Shown here: positions 1 through 7,278 of the stretch, in pieces
Layout: each line of letters starts with the position of its first letter
Numbering within the stretch: position 1 is the stretch's first letter
Assembly: GCA_900548895.1 (NCBI GenBank)
Contig: URLZ01000026.1
Location: forward strand, 1-35,512
Length of the DNA: 35,512 nt
Source of the DNA: an uncultured Akkermansia sp.
Lineage (GTDB): Bacteria; Verrucomicrobiota; Verrucomicrobiia; Verrucomicrobiales; Akkermansiaceae
Direction of reading: 5' to 3'
Notes under the pieces: model-generated
Databases searched by the model: none
Told to the model about the DNA's origin: nothing
What the model saw: only the letters and a program-made list of their open reading frames with translations
Translations under genes and position numbers: made by a program

Positions 1-56
1 ACCCGCATGATTACTGCATCCTTTTTCCCTCTGCTCAAACTTTGGGACAGATGTGC

Positions 57-755
57 TCAACGGGCGGTTTCCACACACTTTGCGCTTGACCCGACAGCGC
101 CGGCGGGGGCTGTTGCGTCAGCTCCTTGGGCTTTCTCCTCCGCAGCAGCAGCGGTCGACACGGCAGCCGGAGAGGTCAGAGCCGTGTCACGGCTCTCGGT
201 GTCCGTCGAGATGAGGGCGAGGCTCGCTCCGAAGGCGGCGGCTCCGGCAATGGCATCAGCCGTTTCGGCGGCAGAGGGGTCTTCGGTGTTGTTGAGCAGC
301 TGCTTCATAGAGGTCCAAAGCCGCTCGCCGTCTTCCGCCTGTTCGACGCAGACGAGGGTGCCGTCCTCCGTGTAGGCGATGAGTTTCAGGCGCTGATGCT
401 GCGGAAGAGGGGCAGCCTGCCCAGCTGCACCGAGACTTCTGTAATATCGCCGAGCCAGATCGGGGTAGGTGCCTGAGTAATAGTAACGCGCCTGCTCCGG
501 GGTGCGAAAGGCAGGGGCGGGGGTCGAGCTTTCGACGAAGAGGCCTTCCCCTGCCGGTATGGTGCGTTCGCGTTCCGAGGGATGGCCGTTGCGGTCATCG
601 CGCACCTGGCGTACTTCCTCCAACTCGGCCATGCGGCGCGGCGTCATGGCGACGGCGTCCATGGATGTCGTCGAGCAGGACGAGAGGAGGAGGCTGAGCA
701 GCAGGAAAGAGATTCTGCGGCGGATTCGATCGGTTCTGAAGCTTTCCTGACGCAC
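57..755 (-). CDS. Predicted outer-membrane lipoprotein of unknown function
   Basis: This 232-residue protein has a basic N-terminus, a short hydrophobic segment (about residues 17-26) and a lipobox ending in Cys27 (LLSSC), followed by Ser at +2. By the usual Lol rule that favours the outer membrane. The mature part has a Tyr-rich stretch (RYYYSGTYPDLARRYYRS, about 90-107) and an Ala-rich low-complexity tail. I recognise no domain. The start is a GTG. It is supported because a -10 box (TAGAAT, 762-767) lies exactly 6 nt before it, which would make the mRNA leaderless, and there is no upstream in-frame ATG that keeps the signal peptide. It is transcribed away from the tRNA cluster's terminator as a single gene. 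That it is a lipoprotein is fairly sure; its role is unknown. Confidence 0.7.
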   Translation of the reverse strand: MRQESFRTDRIRRRISFLLLSLLLSSCSTTSMDAVAMTPRRMAELEEVRQVRDDRNGHPSERERTIPAGEGLFVESSTPAPAFRTPEQARYYYSGTYPDLARRYYRSLGAAGQAAPLPQHQRLKLIAYTEDGTLVCVEQAEDGERLWTSMKQLLNNTEDPSAAETADAIAGAAAFGASLALISTDTESRDTALTSPAAVSTAAAAEEKAQGADATAPAGAVGSSAKCVETAR

Positions 756-761
756 GCGCGC

Positions 762-791
762 ATTCTACCACAGCCCGCGAGGCAAATACAA
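762..791 (-). promoter_or_regulatory. Promoter of the lipoprotein gene, leaderless geometry
   Basis: Read on the minus strand: -35 TTGTAT (786-791), 18-nt spacer ending in TGG (extended -10), -10 TAGAAT (762-767), then GCGCGC and the GTG start. Transcription would begin at the start codon itself. Confidence 0.6.
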
Positions 792-835
792 GACTCCTGT
801 CTGTCTGTACTGCGTCGACGCCGACGGCCGGACAA

Positions 836-867
836 CGAAAAAGCCCCACCTGTTCGGATGAGGCTTT
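836..867 (-). terminator. Rho-independent terminator of the tRNA cluster
   Basis: On the minus strand an 11-bp stem beginning AAAGCC and ending GGCTTT, with a 5-nt loop (851-855), is followed by a run of T. It lies 4 nt after the last tRNA. Confidence 0.8.
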
Positions 868-870
868 CAG

Positions 871-943
871 TACCCCCTCGCGGGCTCGAACCGCGGACAA
901 ACTGATTAAGAGTCAGCTGCTCTACCAACTGAGCTAAGGAGGC
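871..943 (-). tRNA. tRNA-Lys (anticodon CTT), copy 2, no encoded CCA
   Basis: A complete cloverleaf reads on the minus strand: acceptor GCCTCCT/AGGGGGT, D-arm TAGCTCAGTTGGTAGAGC, anticodon loop CTCTTAA (CTT, reads AAG) and T-loop TTCGAGC with a CGCGG/CCGCG stem. The discriminator is A. The acceptor has a G1-U72 and a U4-G69 wobble. The 3' end is followed by CTG, so CCA must be added enzymatically. The 73 nt are identical to the copy at 971-1043. Confidence 0.95.
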
Positions 944-967
944 TTTCGCACCGCCGTACTCACAGAC

Positions 968-1043
968 TGGTACCCCCTCGCGGGCTCGAACCGCGGACAA
1001 ACTGATTAAGAGTCAGCTGCTCTACCAACTGAGCTAAGGAGGC
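968..1043 (-). tRNA. tRNA-Lys (anticodon CTT), copy 1, CCA encoded
   Basis: Identical over the 73-nt body to the copy at 871-943, exactly 100 bp away, but here the bases after the discriminator A are CCA (968-970). The two form a tandem duplication inside a Thr-Lys-Lys transcript. Flanking spacers differ, so only the tRNA body is conserved. Confidence 0.95.
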
Positions 1044-1089
1044 ACTGTGTCTGTGAGCACTTGGACATCGCTCCTCTCCCCGGAGGGAG

Positions 1090-1161
1090 AGCCGCTGGTC
1101 AGATTTGAACTGACGACCCACGCATTACGAATGCGTTGCTCTACCACTGAGCTACAGCGGC
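1090..1161 (-). tRNA. tRNA-Thr (anticodon CGT)
   Basis: Minus-strand cloverleaf with acceptor GCCGCTG/CAGCGGC, anticodon stem ACGCA/TGCGT around loop TTCGTAA (CGT, reads ACG), T-loop TTCAAAT and discriminator T. CCA is not encoded. It is the first tRNA of the cluster. A GC-rich hairpin (CTCTCCC/GGGGAGAG, about 1070-1090) lies in the spacer before the first tRNA-Lys and may guide processing. Confidence 0.95.
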
Positions 1162-1179
1162 GATGCTGAGTGCGGCGCA

Positions 1180-1208
1180 ATTAAACCATATGACGACCGA
1201 CTTTGCAA
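1180..1208 (-). promoter_or_regulatory. Promoter of the tRNA Thr-Lys-Lys cluster
   Basis: Minus strand: -35 TTGCAA (1203-1208), 17-nt spacer ending TGG, -10 TTTAAT (1180-1185). The discriminator after the -10 is GC-rich (TGCGCCGC), as is typical of growth-rate or stringently controlled stable-RNA promoters. Confidence 0.6.
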
Positions 1209-1258
1209 GCAAAATTTTGCAGTTCTCGAGATTTTTTTTGCGGTACATCATTTCAGTG

Positions 1259-1286
1259 TTGCATTTCAAGGCCGAAAGTATAGAAT
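1259..1286 (+). promoter_or_regulatory. nagB promoter, 9 nt from the ATG
   Basis: -35 TTGCAT (1259-1264), 16-nt spacer, -10 TAGAAT (1281-1286), then 9 nt to ATG. The predicted transcript starts at G1293, giving a 3-nt leader GCT. There is no Shine-Dalgarno sequence. Confidence 0.6.
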
Positions 1287-1295
1287 GAACTTGCT

Positions 1296-2039
1296 ATGAC
1301 ATACGAAGTTTTCGATACTCCGCAGGAGGCTGCCAAGAAGCTCGCCGCTGAAGTCGCTGATCTCATCCGCAGCCGCGCCGCTGAGGGCAAGGGTGTGGTG
1401 CTGGGGCTGGCCACGGGCGCGACGCCTCTTCCCTTCTACGCCGAGCTGATCCGCCTGCACAAGGAGGAGGGGCTCTCCTTCCAGAATGTGACGACTTTCA
1501 ATCTGGATGAATACACCGGTCTGCCTCACGAGCACAAGGAGTCGTACTGGTACTTCATGCACACCAACCTGTTCAACCACATCGACATCAAGCCCGAGAA
1601 CATCAATCTGCCCTGCGGCACGCTGGCTCCGGAGGAGATTCCGGCTCACTGCCAGGCCTATGAGGACAAGATCAAGGCCTGCGGTGGTCTCGATCTCCAG
1701 ATTCTCGGCATCGGTCGCACGGGCCACATCGGCTTCAATGAGCCGGGCTCTGATGACACGACGATCACCCGCCAGGTGACGCTCGATGATCTCACCAAGC
1801 GCGATGCTGCTCCGGCTTTCGGCGGCTTCGAGAACGTGCCCTGCACGGCGATCACGATGGGTGTGGCGACGATTATGGGCGCCAAGAAGGTTCGCCTCAT
1901 GGCTTGGGGTGCCAAGAAGGCCAGCATCGTCAAGAAGGCGATCGAGGGCCCGGTGACGCCTGATGTGGCGGCTTCGTTCCTGCAGAAGCATCCGAATGCC
2001 AAGTTCTTCCTCGACAAGGAAGCGGCTTCTGAGCTGTAA
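1296..2039 (+). CDS. nagB: Glucosamine-6-phosphate deaminase
   Basis: Cytoplasmic enzyme converting glucosamine-6-phosphate to fructose-6-phosphate and ammonia, the step linking amino-sugar catabolism (for example N-acetylglucosamine from mucin or murein) to glycolysis. At 247 residues it is slightly shorter than E. coli NagB. Visible motifs: phosphate-binding GLATGATP (37-44), NLDEY with the catalytic Asp71, and GIGRTGHIGFNEPGS (138-152) holding His144 and Glu149. The Asp that follows the Gly-Ile-Gly in E. coli (Asp141) is replaced by Thr142. The same GRTGH form occurs, as I recall, in Bacteroides deaminases, so I do not read it as inactivation. It is a single gene with its own promoter and terminator. 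No nagA or sugar transporter is in the window. Confidence 0.95.
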   Translation: MTYEVFDTPQEAAKKLAAEVADLIRSRAAEGKGVVLGLATGATPLPFYAELIRLHKEEGLSFQNVTTFNLDEYTGLPHEHKESYWYFMHTNLFNHIDIKPENINLPCGTLAPEEIPAHCQAYEDKIKACGGLDLQILGIGRTGHIGFNEPGSDDTTITRQVTLDDLTKRDAAPAFGGFENVPCTAITMGVATIMGAKKVRLMAWGAKKASIVKKAIEGPVTPDVAASFLQKHPNAKFFLDKEAASEL

Positions 2040-2070
2040 GGCTCAGGCCTGACTGTGTTTCTCTCAGCGG

Positions 2071-2104
2071 GGAGTCGCGGCGCATGAGCTGCGACTCCTC
2101 TTTT
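2071..2104 (+). terminator. Rho-independent terminator after nagB
   Basis: An 11-bp stem GGAGTCGCGGC / GCTGCGACTCC (2071-2081, 2088-2098) with a 6-nt loop is followed by TCTTTTG. Confidence 0.8.
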
Positions 2105-2234
2105 GTCTCACGGACTCTGCGGACGCAAGCGCTCCGGAGGCTCACGGGCTCCGTTCGGTTCTCGGATACGGCCGTTCGCGAAACCGAGCTGAGGATTGCC
2201 CCCTGCTCCCTTCCCCACCCTCCCTCCTTCTCAC

Positions 2235-3329
2235 ATGGCTGACCATCTCTATATCCATATTCCTTTTTGCCACCGGCTGTGCCCCTATTGTGCGTTTTTC
2301 AAGCACACGCCGGGGCGGACGGATATGCGGGGCTTTGTCGAGGGGGTGATTCGCGAGGCGTGGCTGCGTCTGCCCGAGGGTTATGCGCCGGAGACGATCT
2401 ATTTCGGCGGAGGGACGCCGAGTATGCTTTCGCCGACGCATCTGGAGCACTTGGTGAAGGGTTTGCGCGAGCGGGTGGATTTCAGCCGGCTGCGCGAGTG
2501 GAGCTTCGAGGCGAATCCGGCGACCTTCGGAGCGGCCAAGGCGGAGCAGTGGGTGCGCCTGGGGGTGACGCGTGTGTCGCTGGGGGCTCAGAGCTTTGAG
2601 CCGGAGTTGCTGCGTCTGCTGGGGCGCGAGCACAGCCCGGAGCAGATTGCGGAGAGTGTGCGGCTGCTGCGCGAGGCGGGCATGCCGCAGGTGAATCTGG
2701 ACCTGATGTTCTCGCTGCCGGGGCAGCGCACGGAGCAGTGGCGCCACACGCTGGAGGCCGCGCTGGAGCTCGAGCCGGATCACCTCTCGACCTACAATCT
2801 GACCTACGAGGAGGATACGGCTTTCTTTGAGACCTACGGGGCTTCGGCGGGCGATGAAGAGACGGATGTGGCGATGTTTGAGCTGGCGGATGATCTGCTG
2901 ACGGCAGCCGGCATGCGGCACTACGAGATTTCGAATTACGCGCGCCCTGGCTGCGAGTCGCTACACAATTGGGCGACGTGGCTCGGTGAGGATTATGACG
3001 GGCTGGGGCCCGGGGCTTTCGGCACGCGGGCGGGCACGCGCTACCACAATGCGGATGACACGAGGGCCTACATTGCGGCGCTGGCGGAGGGGCATCTGCC
3101 GCCGGGCACGCAGGAGCAGCTTTCCGCTCAGGATCGACGCACGGAGACGCTGGGGCTTCGCCTGCGCACGGACGAGGGGCTGCCGGCGGATTGGCTGCGC
3201 CCGCAGGATGAGGGCTTCGTGAGCATGCTGCTGCGGGAGGGGCTCGCGCAGCGCGCTCTGGGCGGCAATCTGCGGCTGACGCGTGCCGGGCGTCTGGTGG
3301 CCGATGAGATTGCGCTGGGGCTGATGTGA
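2235..3329 (+). CDS. hemW: HemW-type radical SAM protein (heme chaperone, formerly 'oxygen-independent coproporphyrinogen oxidase-like')
   Basis: 364 residues from the ATG at 2235. The reading frame is open further upstream to a TTG, but that extension is Pro-rich and unlikely to be translated. The radical SAM cluster motif is CHRLCPYC (Cys12, Cys16, Cys19), followed by Phe as in HemW. FGGGTPS is the SAM-binding GGE-like motif, and HLSTYNLTYEEDT is typical of the HemN/HemW fold. HemW binds heme and a 4Fe-4S cluster and delivers heme to respiratory proteins. True HemN has an extra N-terminal region and a fourth Cys arrangement not seen here. The leader is a strongly C/T-rich tract (2199-2234, 3 purines in 36) without Shine-Dalgarno. 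The next gene, hprK, starts 53 nt downstream with its own promoter. Confidence 0.88.
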   Translation: MADHLYIHIPFCHRLCPYCAFFKHTPGRTDMRGFVEGVIREAWLRLPEGYAPETIYFGGGTPSMLSPTHLEHLVKGLRERVDFSRLREWSFEANPATFGAAKAEQWVRLGVTRVSLGAQSFEPELLRLLGREHSPEQIAESVRLLREAGMPQVNLDLMFSLPGQRTEQWRHTLEAALELEPDHLSTYNLTYEEDTAFFETYGASAGDEETDVAMFELADDLLTAAGMRHYEISNYARPGCESLHNWATWLGEDYDGLGPGAFGTRAGTRYHNADDTRAYIAALAEGHLPPGTQEQLSAQDRRTETLGLRLRTDEGLPADWLRPQDEGFVSMLLREGLAQRALGGNLRLTRAGRLVADEIALGLM

Positions 3330-3343
3330 GGCGGGCTTTGCCC

Positions 3344-3371
3344 TTGACTCTGCCGGGGCTTGCTGTACAAT
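3344..3371 (+). promoter_or_regulatory. hprK promoter, 11 nt from the ATG
   Basis: -35 TTGACT (3344-3349), 16-nt spacer, -10 TACAAT (3366-3371), then 11 nt to ATG. The predicted leader is about 5 nt, too short for a Shine-Dalgarno site. Confidence 0.65.
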
Positions 3372-3382
3372 AGGCTTCAATT

Positions 3383-4351
3383 ATGAAGGATCCCATCATC
3401 CGCAAGGTCGAACAGATCACGGTGGCGCATTTTTACGAGAGTCACCGCAATACGCTCGAGTTGCAGCTGCTCAACAGCCCGCTGGGGATGTCGCGCCGCA
3501 TTCAGCAGCCGGCGCTCAATCGCCCCGGGCTGGCGCTGGCGGGCTACTTCGGCTACTTTGCCCACGAGCGCATTCAGGTGTTCGGGGCGGCGGAGATGGC
3601 GTACATTTCGACGCTCTGCGGGGCGGAGCGCGAGGAGCGCCTCTGCCACATTGTCAGCGATGACGTGCCCTGCCTGATTGTGACGCGGGGGGCGGATGTG
3701 CCGCAGGATCTGCTGGCGCTGGCGGATCGCTACTCGGTGTCGATTTTCCGCTCGACGCTACCGACGATGAAGTTCGTGAATCGCGCGACAATCATTCTGG
3801 AGAATGAGTTTGCGGAGAGCACGACGATGCACGGTTGCATGGTGGATGTGCGGGGCGTCGGGGTGCTGATTACCGGCAAGGGAGGCATCGGCAAGAGTGA
3901 GATCAGTCTTGGTCTGGTGGAGCGCGGGGCTTCGCTGGTGGCGGACGACATGGTGCGCATTCGCAATATCAGCGGGGTGCTGATTGCCACGGCGCCGAAG
4001 CTCAGCAGCGGGTTCATTGAGATTCGCGGTCTGGGGATCATCAATGTGACGAATCTTTTCGGTCTGCGGGCCTACTGCCGCGAGTCGAAGATCAATCTGG
4101 TCATCAATCTGACGAACGGTGAGATGACGGAGATGGATCGCCTGGGGCTGGAGCGCAAGATGACGACGATTCTCGGCGTGGAGGTGGAGCGCCTGAATCT
4201 TCCGGTGGCTCCGGGGCGCGATATGACGCGTCTCGTCGAGGTGGCGGCGCTCGGGCACTATCTGCACGAGAGCGGCTATGACATGGCCGGCGAGTTCAAC
4301 CGCCGCCTGCACAAGGAGATTCGGGAGCGCTCGCAGCACAACAAGCGCTGA
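3383..4351 (+). CDS. hprK: HPr kinase/phosphorylase
   Basis: 322 residues, the usual length for the family. It has an N-terminal HprK domain (about 1-135), then His150 in MHG, a Walker A loop GKGGIGKSE (165-173), the acidic pair Asp188-Asp189, and the family signature EIRGLGIINV (213-222). The enzyme phosphorylates and dephosphorylates a serine of HPr in response to glycolytic metabolites. In Firmicutes this drives carbon catabolite repression; in Gram-negative HprK carriers its partners are often an incomplete PTS. No ptsH, ptsI or EIIA gene is in this window, so the substrate must be encoded elsewhere. The P-loop has Gly-Gly where most HprK proteins have Ser-Gly. hemW lies upstream and the NIF3 gene 147 nt downstream; it has its own short-leader promoter. 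Confidence 0.95.
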   Translation: MKDPIIRKVEQITVAHFYESHRNTLELQLLNSPLGMSRRIQQPALNRPGLALAGYFGYFAHERIQVFGAAEMAYISTLCGAEREERLCHIVSDDVPCLIVTRGADVPQDLLALADRYSVSIFRSTLPTMKFVNRATIILENEFAESTTMHGCMVDVRGVGVLITGKGGIGKSEISLGLVERGASLVADDMVRIRNISGVLIATAPKLSSGFIEIRGLGIINVTNLFGLRAYCRESKINLVINLTNGEMTEMDRLGLERKMTTILGVEVERLNLPVAPGRDMTRLVEVAALGHYLHESGYDMAGEFNRRLHKEIRERSQHNKR

Positions 4352-4498
4352 GGGCCGACGGGCTCGGCTGACGCCGCGGGGCTCTCGGACCCTAGGGACT
4401 CGAAACTCTCTCCGAATCCAAGGGCTCGCGGGTATCGAAGACCTCGAGGGCCGGGCGGAGATCGGCGCGGCGGACCGAATGATGCATGTTTTCACGAT

Positions 4499-5260
4499 AT
4501 GGCTACACCTCTACAGGATATTGTTTCTCTTCTCGACGAGCGCTTGCGCGTGGCGGAGATCCGCGATGCGTCGGTGGCTCTCAACGGGCTTCAGGTTGAG
4601 AATGACGGCAACGTCTCTCGCGTGGCGCTGGCGGTGGACGGTTCTCAGGCGACGCTGGAGGCGGCTCTGGCGGGCGGTGCGGATCTGCTGCTGCTGCACC
4701 ACGGTCTTTTCTGGAGCGGCCTGCGCCCGTTGACGGGCTGGTGGAAAAAGAAGGTGCAGACCTGCCTTGAGGGCAATCTCGCGGTGTATGCGGCGCACCT
4801 GCCGCTGGATCTGCACCCGGAGCTGGGGAACAATGCGGGGCTGGCCCGCGCGCTCGGCCTGCGAGATCTGAAGCCGGAGCTGGATTACCACGGCACGATG
4901 ATCGGGCTTTCGGGGCTCTTCGAGGGTTCGGTCGCGGAGCTGCGAGATCGCTATGCCGAGGTAACGGGCAGTGCGGTGACGGGTGTGGTGGCGGATGCCG
5001 CGGCTCCGGCGGGGCGCGTGGCGCTCTGCTCGGGCGGCGGCGGTGACATGATTTATCAGGTGGCGGAGAAGGGCTACGGCTGTTATCTGACGGGTGAGGA
5101 GAATCACTGGGTGTGCAATGCGGCGCAGGATATGGGCATCAATCTGCTCTTCGCCGGCCACTACGCGACGGAGACCTTCGGCGTCAAGTCGCTGGGCGAG
5201 CTGTTGGAGCGAGAGTTCGGGCTGCCGACTTTTTTCATTGATTTGCCCACGGGGATGTGA
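4499..5260 (+). CDS. NIF3/YbgI (DUF34) family metal-binding protein
   Basis: 253 residues, the short bacterial form. The metal-site residues of the family are present: LLHHGLFW (His67, His68), the AHLPLD motif (about 99-104) and GHYATE near residue 220. Family members form toroidal hexamers with a dinuclear metal centre. A GTP cyclohydrolase-like (GCH1 type 2) role has been proposed for some, but the function is not settled. The start ATG at 4499 has no Shine-Dalgarno and I find no good promoter just upstream, so read-through from hprK is possible. Its stop codon overlaps the GTG start of the next gene (GTGA), which indicates translational coupling. Confidence 0.88.
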   Translation: MATPLQDIVSLLDERLRVAEIRDASVALNGLQVENDGNVSRVALAVDGSQATLEAALAGGADLLLLHHGLFWSGLRPLTGWWKKKVQTCLEGNLAVYAAHLPLDLHPELGNNAGLARALGLRDLKPELDYHGTMIGLSGLFEGSVAELRDRYAEVTGSAVTGVVADAAAPAGRVALCSGGGGDMIYQVAEKGYGCYLTGEENHWVCNAAQDMGINLLFAGHYATETFGVKSLGELLEREFGLPTFFIDLPTGM

Positions 5261-6252
5261 ACGCGCCTGAGTGTATGCAGTTTGTTGTTGAGGATTCGTT
5301 CGGCACGCGGCTGGATCAGTATCTGGCAGCGCGCATCCCTGAGTTATCGCGGGCCCGCATTCAGGCGCTCATCAAATCCGGCGATATTCTGCTGGACGGC
5401 AGGGTAACGAAGGCGAAGACGCCTGTGGAGCGGGGGATGCGCCTGACGGTGGAGATTCCTGATCCGGAGCCGGCGGAGGCCGCGCCGCAGGACATCCCGA
5501 TCAGTGTGCTCTACGAGGATGCCGATGTGGTGGTGGTGAACAAGGAGAGCGGGATGGTGGTGCACCCGGCGGCGGGCAATCCCGACGGCACGCTGGTCAA
5601 TGCCCTGCTCTACCGCTGCGGCGATCTGTCGGGCATTGGCGGGGTGCAGCGCCCGGGGATTGTGCACCGCCTCGACAAGGACACGAGCGGCTGCATTGTT
5701 GTGGCGAAGAATGATGCGGCCCATCTCTCGCTGACGTCGCAGTTTGCGCACCGCGAGACGACGAAGATTTATCTGGCCGTGGTGCAAGGCTGCCCCTCAG
5801 AGCCGCGAGGGACGGTGTTCACGAACATCGGGCGCCACCCGGTGAACCGCCTGCGCATGGCGGTGGTGAACCCGGGCTCGGGCAAGCCGGCGATCACGGA
5901 CTGGGAGGTTCTGCGCTACGACGCGGCGTCCGATTCCTCTCTGGTGATGTGCACGCTGCATACGGGGCGCACGCACCAGATTCGCGTGCACATGCTTCAT
6001 CTCGGGCACCCGCTCATCGGCGATGTCATCTACGCCCACCCCAAGCGGCAGCGCGCTCACCCCGGGCGCCTGATGCTGCATGCTTGGCGCTTGGGCTTCC
6101 GCCACCCGCGCACGGGGGAGCGCATGGAGTTTGAAGCCCCGCTGCCACAGGAGTATGCCCTCTGGCTCGCAGGGGTGACGTTGCCGCCTTGGCCGGCACC
6201 GGAGCCTCATCGCGACGCTCTGCCCGACTTGGAGGACGAGGAGGAGAACTGA
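5257..6252 (+). CDS. rluD: RluD-type 23S rRNA pseudouridine synthase
   Basis: 331 residues. It has an N-terminal S4 RNA-binding domain (about 14-65, LDQYLAARIPELSRARIQ) and an RluA-family catalytic domain with HRLDKDTSG (catalytic Asp140), then GRTHQIRVHM and HPLIGD. The enzyme isomerises uridines in the large ribosomal subunit RNA; the exact position (1911/1915/1917 for RluD) is inferred from domain layout only. I take the GTG at 5257, overlapping the previous stop. The ATG at 5275 is an alternative that removes six residues. The C-terminus ends in an acidic tail (DLEDEEEN). No terminator is evident behind it. Confidence 0.88.
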   Translation: MNAPECMQFVVEDSFGTRLDQYLAARIPELSRARIQALIKSGDILLDGRVTKAKTPVERGMRLTVEIPDPEPAEAAPQDIPISVLYEDADVVVVNKESGMVVHPAAGNPDGTLVNALLYRCGDLSGIGGVQRPGIVHRLDKDTSGCIVVAKNDAAHLSLTSQFAHRETTKIYLAVVQGCPSEPRGTVFTNIGRHPVNRLRMAVVNPGSGKPAITDWEVLRYDAASDSSLVMCTLHTGRTHQIRVHMLHLGHPLIGDVIYAHPKRQRAHPGRLMLHAWRLGFRHPRTGERMEFEAPLPQEYALWLAGVTLPPWPAPEPHRDALPDLEDEEEN

Positions 6253-6608
6253 GACTCTGCCCCAATCCGCCGAGGCGCAGGAGCGCAGCGGAAGAGGGAA
6301 ATGGCTTGGAGTTTTCAGAGGCAGGGAAGCGATGTTTTGGGGTGCCCCGAGACTCCCCTCGCTCCGTGCGACCACAGAGTCCTCAACAGAGCAAGACCCT
6401 TGCGCTCGTTAGGGTTCGCTCCCTGATTCTCCGAGACAGCCTCAAACATGCCTCCAGCCCCGATCGGGCAAACGAGCTGTGGCGGATCTTCGAGACCTTA
6501 CCGCAAGGAAGGTCAAACGGGCAGTCTGTTCCGCGCCGAGCCCGGCAAAGTGTCCATCCGCGGCAGGACACACCCCAACCCCATGAGACGACGCGCAGGA
6601 AAAGGCTC
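6253..6608. other. 356-bp gene-free stretch between convergent genes
   Basis: Lies between the end of the rluD-type gene (plus) and the end of the HTH-RHH gene (minus). Short open frames exist on both strands but none shows a recognisable domain. I see no clear terminator or RNA gene here. It marks the left edge of the accessory-looking section. Confidence 0.4.
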
Positions 6609-6956
6609 TCAGCTTCGCCCCAGCTTGGCCACCTCATCCGCCAGAAACTCCGAGAGGGTTTTCCCCTGCGAAAAGGCCTTTCGCTCAAGCGAGGCTCGCG
6701 TTGCAGGATCCAAGCTAAGCGTCACGCGAGTCTCCTCCGAGACCTGCACGCGCGAAGGCAGCGAAAGCGGCAGATCCTTCATCAATTCTCGGATGATATG
6801 CTCCTTGGCTGCGGGAATGACCTTTCGGGCCATCCAGTTGCGCACCGTCGCCTCGGTGACAAAGCATTTCTCCGCAAGCCAAGCGTAATTGTAGTTGTTA
6901 GCCTTGAGCCACAACTTGACATTCAACTTCAGCTCGTCTTGACCGTGCGATTCCAC
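6609..6956 (-). CDS. Small DNA-binding protein: HTH domain plus ribbon-helix-helix-like domain
   Basis: 115 residues from a GTG start. Residues about 13-58 look like an XRE/Cro-type helix-turn-helix (LAEKCFVTEATVRNWMARK). Residues about 72-113 (TRVTLSLDPATRASLERKA, then GKTLSEFLADEVAKLG) have the strand-helix-helix pattern of RHH/CopG or Arc-type domains. Both are DNA-binding folds, so this would be a two-headed regulator or a partner-binding antitoxin-like protein. No toxin gene adjoins it. The start is supported by a promoter whose -10 lies 6 nt upstream, which makes the mRNA leaderless. Directly upstream is an AT-rich region with an inverted repeat (7037-7051) that could be its operator. 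Its function is inferred only from fold. Confidence 0.65.
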   Translation of the reverse strand: MESHGQDELKLNVKLWLKANNYNYAWLAEKCFVTEATVRNWMARKVIPAAKEHIIRELMKDLPLSLPSRVQVSEETRVTLSLDPATRASLERKAFSQGKTLSEFLADEVAKLGRS

Positions 6957-6962
6957 CCCCTC

Positions 6963-6991
6963 AGTCTATCACAGGAGACGACACTTGACAA
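6963..6991 (-). promoter_or_regulatory. Promoter of the HTH-RHH gene, leaderless geometry
   Basis: Minus strand: -35 TTGTCA (6986-6991), 17-nt spacer ending TGA (extended -10), -10 TAGACT (6963-6968), then 6 nt (GAGGGG) to the GTG start. Confidence 0.6.
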
Positions 6992-7278
6992 GTGAATATA
7001 GATGATGCGAAGCTTTTTTTCTTTCAGCGATAATTATATGATTAGATCATACGTTTAACGATACATTTTTAAAACTTTATGGCTAATTCAGCACATGTTT
7101 ATATCTTTCCATATCTCTCTTTTACTGTCATTTTCTCCGGAAGTATTATTTTATCGTTTTTCTGCGACACATCGATCATTTACGCGAAATCCGGGGGCGG
7201 TCAAAGATCAACAGACGAGGCGCCCCCTGCCGAGAGAAGGGGCGGAATGAAAAGGGAAAAGAGACTCGGAGGAGGGTC
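6992..7278. other. AT-rich intergenic island
   Basis: About 200 bp (roughly 6990-7190) are conspicuously AT-rich against a strongly GC-rich background, with runs such as TTTTTTT, TAATTATATG and ATTATTTTATCG. No RNA gene is recognisable. A plus-strand frame (7079-7336) begins with a hydrophobic stretch but then runs antisense into the kinase gene, so I do not call it. The stretch is the upstream region of the HTH-RHH gene and the downstream region of the kinase gene. Confidence 0.6.
7037..7051. repeat. Perfect 6-bp inverted repeat in the AT-rich island
   Basis: TATGAT-TAG-ATCATA. It lies 80-95 bp upstream of the HTH-RHH start codon. A dimeric regulator such as that gene's product could bind it; this is inference. 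Confidence 0.4.

Noticed and set aside
5275..6252. ATG at 5275 as the start of the rluD-type gene
   Set aside because: Not excluded, but the GTG at 5257 overlapping the preceding stop (GTGA) is the more usual coupled arrangement; six residues are at stake.
6189..6995. A 268-codon plus-strand frame after rluD
   Set aside because: It begins inside rluD, ends antisense to the HTH-RHH gene and has no domain or promoter.
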